NCBI GenBank assembly: GCA_018239705.1
Contig: JAFEGS010000028.1
Location: forward strand, 1 to 8,365
Length of the DNA stretch: 8,365 nucleotides
Origin: Verrucomicrobiota bacterium
GTDB lineage: Bacteria > Chlamydiota > Chlamydiia > Chlamydiales > FEN-1388
Direction of reading: 5' to 3'
Position 1 is the first letter of the stretch. Each line of letters begins with the position of its first letter. The notes under the pieces are model-generated. The model was given only the letters and a program-made list of their open reading frames with translations, did not search any database and was not told where the DNA came from. Below are positions 1 to 6,579 of this stretch, in pieces. The position numbers and the translations under genes are program-made.

Positions 1-2916
1 GTCATCCCTCGCTACAAGACCATGAAAGGGTACTGCGTGCCTAGACGCTTTGGCTGGGATTGCCATGGACTTCCTGTCGAAAATGAGATCGAAAAGGCAA
101 AAGGGCTTACGGGGGCCGCGTCCATTGAGGCATTTGGTGTTGCAAATTTTAATGAAGAGTGCCGAAATATCGTTCTACGCTATGCTGAGGAGTGGAAGTC
201 TATTGTGCTCAGGATGGGTCGATGGGTCGACTTCAAGCAGACCTTTATGACGATGGACCTCTCCTTCATGGAAAGTGTCTGGTGGGTGTTTAAAGAGCTC
301 TATAAAAAGGGGCTGGTGTATGAGGGCTACAGAGTGATGCCCTACTCGGCAAAGCTTGGTACGCCGCTATCAAACTTTGAAGCTACCGAGAATTACAAAG
401 AGGTTGATGACCCCTCCGTTACTGTGATGTTCCCTCTGGTTGGGAATGAAGACACCTCACTTCTTGCCTGGACGACGACGCCATGGACGCTGATTTCCAA
501 CCTCGCCGTCGCCGTTGGGCCCGATATTGACTATGCGCTGGTGCAAGATCCTCATTCACATAAAAAGTTTATTATAGCTGAGAGCCGGATAGGCTGCTAC
601 TTCAAGCATCCAGAAGAGGAGCTCATTCTTGCCAGGATGAAGGGTCGAGATTTGGATGGAAAGGCCTATGTTCCTGCCTTTAACTATTTTGCCTCCATGC
701 GAGAAAAGGGTGCTTTTAGGGTTATTGCCGATGAGTTTGTGACGACCGAAGATGGTACAGGGCTTGTTCATTGCGCTCCAGGATTTGGTGAGGCAGACTT
801 TTACGCCTGCCAAAAGCGAAATATTCCTGTTGTCTGTCCTGTCGATCAAAATGGGCAGTTCACAACAGAGATCGCAGAATTCCAAGGTCGATTTGTCAAA
901 GAGTGCGATAAGGAGATCATTCGCCATCTCAAGCAAGAGGGCAGGGTATTAAAGCACGAAACAATGCGCCACCGCTACCCCTTCTGCTGGCGATCAGACA
1001 CGCCGCTTATCTACAAGGCTATGTCGACCTGGTTTGTCAGGGTGGAGCAGATCAAAGAAAAGCTGCTCGCTGCGAACGACCAGATTGCCTGGATGCCTCA
1101 CCACGTAAAGCATGGGCGATTTGGCAAGTGGCTAGAGGGCGCTCGAGACTGGAATATCAGCCGAAATCGCTACTGGGGCACTCCCATACCGCTCTGGAGA
1201 GCAGAAGATGGAGAAATTCTCGTTGTCGGCAGTATCCAAGAGCTAAAGGAGCTCGCAGGTGTTGAAGCAAAAGACCTCCACAGGCACTTTATCGACCATC
1301 TCAAGATCGAAAAAGATGGAAAGGTCTTTACGCGCATTCCGGAAGTATTTGACTGCTGGTTTGAATCTGGCTCAATGCCTTATGCCCAAAATCACTATCC
1401 ATTTGAAAGCGCAGCTGCTTTCGACAAGACCTTCCCGGCCGATTTTATCGCAGAGGGCCTTGACCAGACTCGCGGCTGGTTTTATACGCTGACAGTCTTA
1501 GCAGCAGCCCTCTTTGAAAAGCCTGCATTTAAAAATGTGGTTGTCAATGGCATTGTTCTGGCTGCAGATGGCACCAAGATGTCAAAGCGGCTCAAAAACT
1601 ATCCCGATCCGGTGGAGATGCTCAATAAATATGGAGCTGATGCTGTTCGCCTCTACATGCTCAATAGCCCAGCTGTGAAGGCAGAAGATCTCTGTTTTTC
1701 AGAGCCCGGTGTTGAGACGTGTCTACGGCAGGTGCTGATCCCTCTTTGGAACTCCTATAGCTTCTTTATCACCTACGCAAGGCTCTATCAGTTTCAACCA
1801 CAAGAGACAACTCGTCCACCACAAGCGGCAATTGACCGATGGGTCTTGTCAAAAGTGCAGAAGCTCATTCATGACGTAGAACTGGGCATGGATGGGTATG
1901 ATCTCAGCCAAAGCGTATTTCCATTCATCGAGTTTATCGAACAGCTCACCAACTGGTACATCCGTCGCTCTCGTCGCCGCTTCTGGAGTGATGAGGCCAG
2001 TACTGACCGCCAAGAGGCTTTTGAGACGCTCTATACAGTGCTTGTGCAGCTATCGAAGGTGATTGCGCCATTTATTCCCTTTATAGCGGAGTCGGTCTAT
2101 AGAAACCTTCGCAAAAATAGTGATCCTATATCGGTCCATCTGACAGACTATCCTCACTACCAGGTAGAGCTTCGCGACCAGCACCTCGAAGAAGCTATGC
2201 AAAAAGTCCAGGATGCGGCAAGTTTGGGTCATAGCCTGCGCAAGGAGCATCAGCTCAAAGTGCGCCAGCCATTGAAGAGAGCCTACATCATATCTGCAGA
2301 TGCCACGACGATCGCTCTTCTCAAAGAGGAGCAGGCGCTGATTGGAGATGAACTTAATGTGCAAGAGGTGGTATTTAGTAGTGATGAGAGCCAGTTTGTA
2401 CGATTGAAGGCCAAGCCCAACTTCAGAGTACTTGGCAAAAAGCTTGGCTCTAAGATGAAGCAAGCCCATCAGCTTATCGAGCAGTTTTCTCATAAAGAGC
2501 TCGAAAAGCTTATGGCAGGTGAGTCGGTCGATCTTGTGATCGACGGAGAAACATTTATGCTGACACCTGAAGAGGTGCATGTAGAAAGAGAGGTGAAAGA
2601 GGGAATTATTGCTGCCAATAGTGGCAAGATTACGGTGGCTCTTGATACTGAATTGACCGACGAGCTTCTCATGCTCGGCCTTGCTCGCGAGATTGTGAAC
2701 AAGCTTAACCTGATGCGCAAAGAGGTTGGTCTTGAAATCTCTGATCGCATCCATGTGAGCATTGATACAACAGAGCGAGTAAAAAAATGTATTAACGAAC
2801 ACCGAGATGCTATTGCCAGCGAGATATTAGCTCTTTCCTTCACATTTGGACCCTGTCAAGGTGGTGAACTTGACCTTAACGGGGAAAAAGCAGTTGTTGC
2901 GATTATCAAAGCTTAA
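1..2916 (+). CDS. ileS: Isoleucine--tRNA ligase, type 2 (5'-truncated by window edge)
   Basis: Cytosolic class Ia synthetase that charges tRNA(Ile) with isoleucine and edits mis-charged valine. The frame is open to base 1 (first visible residues VIPRYKTMKG), so the ATG at 22 is internal. The true start and HIGH motif, probably 60-70 residues, lie outside the window. Counting codons from base 1, the CP1 editing domain shows WTTTPWT (157-163) and GTGLVHCAPGFGEADF, with the conserved editing Asp at 266. The catalytic core follows: CWFESGS (452-458), DQTRGWFYTL (488-497) and KMSKR (526-530). The anticodon-binding domain begins near DRWVLSK (612) and includes NWYIRRSRRRFW (651-662). The C-terminus is of the eukaryote-like type 2 form, and I see no cysteine cluster like the terminal zinc site of E. 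coli-type enzymes. Identity is very secure; type 2 assignment is from motif style. There is no frameshift in 971 visible codons. Confidence 0.97.
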   Translation, partial: VIPRYKTMKGYCVPRRFGWDCHGLPVENEIEKAKGLTGAASIEAFGVANFNEECRNIVLRYAEEWKSIVLRMGRWVDFKQTFMTMDLSFMESVWWVFKELYKKGLVYEGYRVMPYSAKLGTPLSNFEATENYKEVDDPSVTVMFPLVGNEDTSLLAWTTTPWTLISNLAVAVGPDIDYALVQDPHSHKKFIIAESRIGCYFKHPEEELILARMKGRDLDGKAYVPAFNYFASMREKGAFRVIADEFVTTEDGTGLVHCAPGFGEADFYACQKRNIPVVCPVDQNGQFTTEIAEFQGRFVKECDKEIIRHLKQEGRVLKHETMRHRYPFCWRSDTPLIYKAMSTWFVRVEQIKEKLLAANDQIAWMPHHVKHGRFGKWLEGARDWNISRNRYWGTPIPLWRAEDGEILVVGSIQELKELAGVEAKDLHRHFIDHLKIEKDGKVFTRIPEVFDCWFESGSMPYAQNHYPFESAAAFDKTFPADFIAEGLDQTRGWFYTLTVLAAALFEKPAFKNVVVNGIVLAADGTKMSKRLKNYPDPVEMLNKYGADAVRLYMLNSPAVKAEDLCFSEPGVETCLRQVLIPLWNSYSFFITYARLYQFQPQETTRPPQAAIDRWVLSKVQKLIHDVELGMDGYDLSQSVFPFIEFIEQLTNWYIRRSRRRFWSDEASTDRQEAFETLYTVLVQLSKVIAPFIPFIAESVYRNLRKNSDPISVHLTDYPHYQVELRDQHLEEAMQKVQDAASLGHSLRKEHQLKVRQPLKRAYIISADATTIALLKEEQALIGDELNVQEVVFSSDESQFVRLKAKPNFRVLGKKLGSKMKQAHQLIEQFSHKELEKLMAGESVDLVIDGETFMLTPEEVHVEREVKEGIIAANSGKITVALDTELTDELLMLGLAREIVNKLNLMRKEVGLEISDRIHVSIDTTERVKKCINEHRDAIASEILALSFTFGPCQGGELDLNGEKAVVAIIKA

Positions 2917-2919
2917 GGT

Positions 2920-2932
2920 GAGGAATCGTATG
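2920..2932 (+). promoter_or_regulatory. Shine-Dalgarno plus alternative ATG start of the adenylate-kinase-like gene
   Basis: GAGGA at 2920-2924 sits 6 bases (counted from GAGG) before an ATG at 2930 that is in frame with the adenylate-kinase-like gene. The preferred homology-based start at 3026 has only a weak AAGAAAG about 9 bases upstream. The 32 extra codons use several codons uncommon in neighbouring ileS (CTA, GTA, ATA, AGG), which argues against translation. The ribosome-site evidence and the homology evidence disagree, so the site is recorded here. Confidence 0.35.
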
Positions 2933-3025
2933 CAGTGCCTAGTAGTTATAAGTTTTGTTATCTTAAGTCTCTCGTTTCACAGGACGCTAGAGACTACTGA
3001 GGTGGCCGTAAGAAAGCATGATCCG

Positions 3026-3673
3026 ATGATTGTGCTCCTCTTGGGACCACCTGGATCTGGAAGGGACGCTCTTGCCGTAAAACTGAGCAATTCATTTTCC
3101 TTTCCCTACATCTCCTGTACAGATCTTCTGCTCGATCATAGCTATGATGAGTCAGAGTCTGGCAAAAAAATTCGAGAATGCCTCAACAGCGGGCAGGGGG
3201 TTTCAGATGAGCTGGTGCTCAACTTGATCGCGTGTAGAGTGAAAAGCCCCGATTGTGCAGAAGGATTTCTGCTCGATGGCTTTCCTCGCACCTTTGAGCA
3301 GGCGCTCGCCCTTCATGAAAAATTTAAAGCGACGCACTCTCTGTTTCCTGTCTCCATTCGCGTCTCTGATGATTGGCTAATTTCCCATCATCAAGGACGG
3401 CTTGTGTGCAAAAAATGTGGTCGTGTGTACCATCTCGAGCACTCTCCACCCCACAGAAAGGCGCAGTGTGATTTTTGTGCATCTCGCCTTGTGCAGCGCA
3501 ATGTCGATAGCCAGGACTGCGTAAAGCGGCAGTGTGAGACCTATCGCTTTCGCTCGCTTCCCCTGCTCACCTTTTATGCAGAGGAAGGGCTGCTTGTAGA
3601 GGTCGATGGCAATCGCGTATTTGACGAGATGCTGCAGGAGATCAAGAACCTCATCACCGCCGAACAGATGTGA
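3026..3673 (+). CDS. Adenylate kinase-like protein with degenerate nucleotide-binding site
   Basis: Adenylate kinases interconvert ATP + AMP and 2 ADP. From the ATG at 3026 the 215-residue protein aligns, as I recall it, with E. coli Adk from residue 1: GPPGSG P-loop start (7-12), SCTDLLL (30-36), FLLDGFPRTFEQ (81-92), then a lid with CKKC (128-131) and CDFC (148-151), the zinc-type lid, and VDGN near the C-terminus. R88, Q92, the lid GR (R125), R158 and R168 are kept. Key residues are changed: P-loop K13 to R, G14 to D, T15 to A, AMP-site R36 to L, and the R119 equivalent to H121. Activity is therefore doubtful, and it is probably a paralogue rather than the only Adk. Start is uncertain: an in-frame ATG at 2930, 13 bases after ileS stops, has a better Shine-Dalgarno (GAGG, 2920-2923) and would add 32 residues with a hydrophobic stretch. 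I prefer 3026 on homology. Likely co-transcribed with ileS; its 3' end overlaps lepB. Confidence 0.85.
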   Translation: MIVLLLGPPGSGRDALAVKLSNSFSFPYISCTDLLLDHSYDESESGKKIRECLNSGQGVSDELVLNLIACRVKSPDCAEGFLLDGFPRTFEQALALHEKFKATHSLFPVSIRVSDDWLISHHQGRLVCKKCGRVYHLEHSPPHRKAQCDFCASRLVQRNVDSQDCVKRQCETYRFRSLPLLTFYAEEGLLVEVDGNRVFDEMLQEIKNLITAEQM

Positions 3674-5504
3674 AGTAGCGATAGCTTATCCTGTGGCGAT
3701 GCATGGCATAGCAGAGAATAGCGATCGCAGCTGCCAGTGAAAGCACAATGACGTTGGGCGCGCGCAAAAATGGCACAGAGGGCTGGTCAATAACACCCCA
3801 GCGGTCTCCCGGAGGCCAGAAAATCACGATCGGCGAGCCTTGGATGTTCTGCTGAGGCACTGCGCCAATGAAGCGACTATCGTTACTCATGGCATGGTTG
3901 TCGCCAAGAAGAAGGTAGTGGTTTTCAGGAATGTGCAGTCCAAACGCTTTGATGAAGGCTGCATCGATTTTACCCTCGTCGAGAGGCGCTCCACGGTCGG
4001 CAAAAGCAATATAGCTTGGAGACTTTGCTTGCCTCAAAATTTCAGTATCAGAAAATACGGTCAGTGTGGGGTCTGCTTTATCAAATATTTTCTTTCCAAG
4101 CGTGTAGAGATCTCCATCTCTGAAATAGGCGTAGCGTGCAGGGTAGGTATATCTTGGAAGGGGATAGAGCTCGATACCTGAGTTATAGAGCGTTTTGAGC
4201 GCAGCTATTGTCTGAGGGTAGAGAGGGTGAGATGGTGGTAACTGGTTCGAAATGCCCGCCCAGCCTATCTGGTAGGCTATACCGTCAAAAAACTCGTAGC
4301 AGCCGTCTGGAATTGCCTTATCGAGGAAAATGCCCTTCATGTGAGAGGTGGTCTCTTCTGGGGTATAGTGAAAGGCTGTACCACCCTTTACAATAAAGCG
4401 TGCGGTGTAGAGTCCTTGCTTGATTGCATCGCAATGCGCATCATCGAGCGGGATCCAGGTCTTTCTCGTGTAGAGAAGAGAATTGGGGCTTGTTCTTTTT
4501 GTAGGCAGTGTTGGCGTGTGGCTGAGCTCGAGGTAGAGTTTGGCATTGCTATTTGTGTAGGGAGTAGCCTCTTTTGGAAGCTCTTCTTTGGTCACAAGTT
4601 TTGAGATGGCAAAGTTGCCGATTCCCCAAAATTCAAAAAATGCTTTTGGGTATGCTCCCAAGTTCAAGTCTTCAGGCATCCAGCCATCAGGTGTAGGGAC
4701 CTGGCTCGTAATAGTGCCTGCAGGCGAGATGCTGATCTTACCAATGGGAATATTCATGTGGTAGAGAAGGAGCATCCGGTCTGGCTGGTCGTTTGAGGGC
4801 ATTGTCTGCTCTACTTTGCCATCAAAGGTGATAAATGGAATATGCTCGAGGTGGACTGCCTCTTCTAGTTCATTGCCCTCTTTGTCGATGCCATAGATTT
4901 TTCCACCATAAAAATAGATCGTATCACCTCCCTTTGCAACGCAGCGCTTTACATAGCGGCGTTTACCGGGAAAGATACCGAAATAGGTGGTGTCGACGTC
5001 GGAGAAGCCTAGATTATCTCCTGTAATAATGACAATGCTCCCTCTTTTAACGAGATCAGGCTCAAAGAGAAAGTGGCGCGTCTCGAAGGGTACGTTAATA
5101 CCGAAGGTATTTTTGAGAGCAAAGACGCCATCTTTTTCTTTAAAAGTTGGGCGCATGGAGCCGGTGGGGATCTCATATGGCTCAAACCAGGCCTGTCTGA
5201 TGACTCCGGCGATAGCGAGCGCAACCACAATCGCTATGATGAACTCTTTGATGTGCTCGAAGACCCTTTTTTTGCCATGCTCTTGGAGGAACAGCTCCAT
5301 TTCTTGTGCATAGAGCCTGGCCTGCTCCAGATTTTTTGCTGCAACAGCACTGTGGAGGCTGTCAATGAGATGTTCAAGCTGATCGATTTGAGGGGAGCCG
5401 AGCCTTTTGCGAAGGCGCTTATAGGTACTTATCGCAGTCTGTAGCATTTTTTTACATGCTCGCAAAGAGTTGAATGTAGGTAGCGCCTTCGTTGTAGTTG
5501 TCAT
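3654..5504 (-). CDS. lepB: Signal peptidase I, chlamydial long form
   Basis: Membrane serine protease of family S26 that removes Sec signal peptides on the outer face of the inner membrane using a Ser/Lys dyad. In the 616-residue product, residues 1-85 are a basic, probably helical cytoplasmic extension. A membrane helix covers about 88-104, followed by PTGSM with catalytic Ser116, then RRYVKR with catalytic Lys186 and GGD at 192-194. The conserved LGDNHAMSNDSR box comes only at 533-544, so about 340 residues separate the dyad from this box, against under 150 in typical LepB. A second hydrophobic segment lies near 584-601, before a basic tail. This oversized architecture matches chlamydial LepB as I recall it (about 630 residues in C. 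trachomatis). The ATG at 5504 has AAGGA 7 bases upstream. The last 20 bases overlap the convergent adenylate-kinase-like gene. All catalytic motifs are intact, so it should be active. Confidence 0.95.
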   Translation of the reverse strand: MTTTTKALPTFNSLRACKKMLQTAISTYKRLRKRLGSPQIDQLEHLIDSLHSAVAAKNLEQARLYAQEMELFLQEHGKKRVFEHIKEFIIAIVVALAIAGVIRQAWFEPYEIPTGSMRPTFKEKDGVFALKNTFGINVPFETRHFLFEPDLVKRGSIVIITGDNLGFSDVDTTYFGIFPGKRRYVKRCVAKGGDTIYFYGGKIYGIDKEGNELEEAVHLEHIPFITFDGKVEQTMPSNDQPDRMLLLYHMNIPIGKISISPAGTITSQVPTPDGWMPEDLNLGAYPKAFFEFWGIGNFAISKLVTKEELPKEATPYTNSNAKLYLELSHTPTLPTKRTSPNSLLYTRKTWIPLDDAHCDAIKQGLYTARFIVKGGTAFHYTPEETTSHMKGIFLDKAIPDGCYEFFDGIAYQIGWAGISNQLPPSHPLYPQTIAALKTLYNSGIELYPLPRYTYPARYAYFRDGDLYTLGKKIFDKADPTLTVFSDTEILRQAKSPSYIAFADRGAPLDEGKIDAAFIKAFGLHIPENHYLLLGDNHAMSNDSRFIGAVPQQNIQGSPIVIFWPPGDRWGVIDQPSVPFLRAPNVIVLSLAAAIAILCYAMHRHRISYRYFTSVRR

Positions 5505-5511
5505 CTCAATA

Positions 5512-5516
5512 TCCTT
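5512..5516 (-). promoter_or_regulatory. Ribosome binding site of lepB
   Basis: AAGGA on the minus strand lies 7 bases upstream of the ATG at 5504. This supports that start for the signal peptidase and its basic N-terminal extension. Confidence 0.7.
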
Positions 5517-5570
5517 GGGGTGGTTATTTGATAGTTGAGTGTAGCGACTACAAGAATTTTCTGCGACGTC

Positions 5571-5589
5571 AAAAAAATGTACGTTTTTT
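5571..5589. repeat. A/T-tract imperfect palindrome upstream of lepB
   Basis: A run of seven A, then TGTACG, then a run of six T. Around the central GTAC, six A:T pairs match on each side with one T:G mismatch. It lies 67-85 bases before the lepB ATG, where an operator or bent-DNA element could sit. Part of it, AAAAAATGTAC (5572-5582), recurs at 6541-6551 before the next minus-strand gene. Confidence 0.5.
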
Positions 5590-5609
5590 GTTCGCTTTCA
5601 TCATTTCGG

Positions 5610-5636
5610 ATTAAAATTTTGTGGGATATCTGTCGA
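5610..5636 (-). promoter_or_regulatory. Candidate lepB promoter (weak)
   Basis: Minus strand: TCGACA (5631-5636, 5/6 to TTGACA), a short 15-base spacer, then TTTAAT (5610-5615, 5/6 to TATAAT), about 105 bases before the lepB ATG. The spacer is shorter than the usual 17. A second -35-like TTGACG lies at 5567-5572 but has no good -10 at normal spacing. lepB could also be read from the upstream gene, since no clear terminator separates them. Confidence 0.3.
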
Positions 5637-5734
5637 AAGAATGACAATAACTCACAAATCCGGGATTGGTTATGTGCAAGGAGTGCGATGGGCTTTATAA
5701 GATAAGTTTTTGATTATCAAATAGATATGTATTC

Positions 5735-5796
5735 TTATGAACAGCTTGTAGATCGCGCAGTTATCAACAAAGATGTGTGTATCAAACTGTTCATAA
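5735..5796. repeat. 10-bp inverted repeat flanking a similar 9-mer
   Basis: TTATGAACAG at 5735-5744 is repeated in perfect inverted orientation as CTGTTCATAA at 5787-5796, with a 42-base gap. Between them, TTATCAACA (5761-5769) differs from TTATGAACA at one position. Each differs from the DnaA-box consensus TTATNCACA at one position. The right arm includes the stop codon of the exported-protein gene. A binding cluster is possible; the function is unknown. Confidence 0.55.
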
Positions 5797-6516
5797 ATCA
5801 TAAAGAGAGAGGAGTGGAGAAGAGAGGCCTTTGCCGGAGTCGATAACGCCGATTTTTATTTTGTTGAGTCCTGCATTCATCTCTATCCAGTAGGGTAAAT
5901 AGGTAATTGCTTCATGCACAGGGAAGTAAAGCTCGAGTGTTTTTCCTGATAGCTCACTTTCATCACGAGGCCATACGAGGCGAAAAGCCTCTACTGCTAC
6001 TTTAATTTCTTTACCTTCAAAGATGATCTTTGGAAGCCATAGAGGGCGAAAGTCCATCTCGCCTGGCAACGGCTCTGCTCCAATACGCTTTCTCTCAGGT
6101 GTCGCAATTAATGTAAGTGGGGTTGTAAGAAGCGTTGGGAGGAATGGAAAGGTGATCGGTGCACTAACGTAGGCCCTTTCATCAACATTGTAGACAGACT
6201 TGATGGTTCCATTATCGAGCGAAATACGGCTTACTGTCCAGGAACTATGGCCTGGAGCGCCCTCATTGAGCCATTCCTGCCACTTCCTTATCTCCGGCTT
6301 GGGGCTACTAATCTCTTCCACAACAAGTTCGCTGCCGTTATTCCCAGCAATGCGCAGGAGCGTACTCTGCTGCTTGTAGGCGTAGACAACAAAATCGCCG
6401 GAGGATGCTTTCTTGATCTCCTTGTCGATATCTTTGGCTGAGAGAGTAGTTTGCACGAGCAAAACCATGAAAAAAAGCAGCGTTTTAATACTCATGAAAA
6501 TGGATTGGTGTTTCAT
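5791..6516 (-). CDS. Predicted exported protein of unknown function
   Basis: The 241-residue product begins with a Sec-type signal peptide: a short basic region ending at Lys11, a hydrophobic core (about residues 12-21) and a plausible cleavage after TLSA (residue 27), leaving about 214 mature residues. There is no lipobox cysteine, and no second membrane segment is obvious, so a periplasmic or surface-released protein is likely. It would be a natural substrate for the LepB encoded next to it. The mature part alternates short hydrophobic and polar stretches and looks beta-rich (for example GDFVVYAY, SELVVEEISSP, KTLELYFPV). I do not recognise a family. By position it could match the hypothetical gene that I recall following lepB in C. 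trachomatis (CT021), but I cannot compare sequences. Start is uncertain: Met8 (6495) gives a tighter signal peptide, and neither start has a clear Shine-Dalgarno. A good promoter lies just upstream. Confidence 0.85.
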   Translation of the reverse strand: MKHQSIFMSIKTLLFFMVLLVQTTLSAKDIDKEIKKASSGDFVVYAYKQQSTLLRIAGNNGSELVVEEISSPKPEIRKWQEWLNEGAPGHSSWTVSRISLDNGTIKSVYNVDERAYVSAPITFPFLPTLLTTPLTLIATPERKRIGAEPLPGEMDFRPLWLPKIIFEGKEIKVAVEAFRLVWPRDESELSGKTLELYFPVHEAITYLPYWIEMNAGLNKIKIGVIDSGKGLSSPLLSLYDL

Positions 6517-6540
6517 ATCATCAGAATAGCAAAAAGTGAC

Positions 6541-6551
6541 AAAAAATGTAC
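6541..6551. repeat. Second copy of the AAAAAATGTAC element
   Basis: This 11-mer is identical to 5572-5582. Both copies lie upstream of minus-strand genes, here just downstream of the TATAAT box, at about the expected start of transcription. A shared operator is possible, but the element is A/T-rich, so coincidence is not excluded. Confidence 0.4.
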
Positions 6552-6579
6552 ATTATAGAGCTTCGTTTTTGCGTTTCAC
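6552..6579 (-). promoter_or_regulatory. Promoter of the exported-protein gene
   Basis: Minus strand: a perfect TATAAT -10 box (6552-6557), a 16-base spacer, and GTGAAA (6574-6579, 4/6 to TTGACA). The -10 overlaps the TAA stop (6553-6555) of the upstream kinase-like gene and lies 35 bases before the ATG at 6516. The leader would be short, about 25-30 bases, and would begin in the AAAAAATGTAC element seen on the plus strand at 6541-6551. Confidence 0.5.

Larger units (their letters stand above)
5505..5790. other. Intergenic spacer between the exported-protein gene and lepB
   Basis: 286 A/T-rich bases between two minus-strand genes, with no tRNA, no ORF of useful length on either strand and no strong GC-rich terminator. 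It holds the lepB ribosome site, a weak promoter candidate, an imperfect A/T palindrome around 5571-5589, and a group of TTATNAACA-like 9-mers at 5735-5796. A plus-strand AAGGAG at 5678-5683 precedes only a five-codon ORF (ATG 5688). Confidence 0.7.

Noticed and set aside
22..24. ATG at 22 as the start of ileS
   Set aside because: The frame is open to base 1 and encodes VIPRYKT, a conserved IleRS segment, and the HIGH motif must lie further upstream.
2050..2802. 250-codon minus-strand ORF inside ileS
   Set aside because: It is a shadow of the well-conserved ileS frame; its translation has no recognisable domain and no ribosome site was found.
2846..2929. Longer start at 2846 for the adenylate-kinase-like gene
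   Set aside because: It would overlap ileS by 71 bases and add 60 residues with no kinase homology; the starts at 2930 and 3026 are better supported.
5678..5705. Plus-strand AAGGAG with an ATG at 5688, possible leader peptide
   Set aside because: The ORF is only five codons (MGFIR) and no plus-strand gene follows it; both neighbours are on the minus strand.
5699..5719. GATAA...TTATC inverted repeat as a terminator of the exported-protein gene
   Set aside because: The stem is 5 bp and all but one pair is A:T, with no adjoining T-run on the minus strand.
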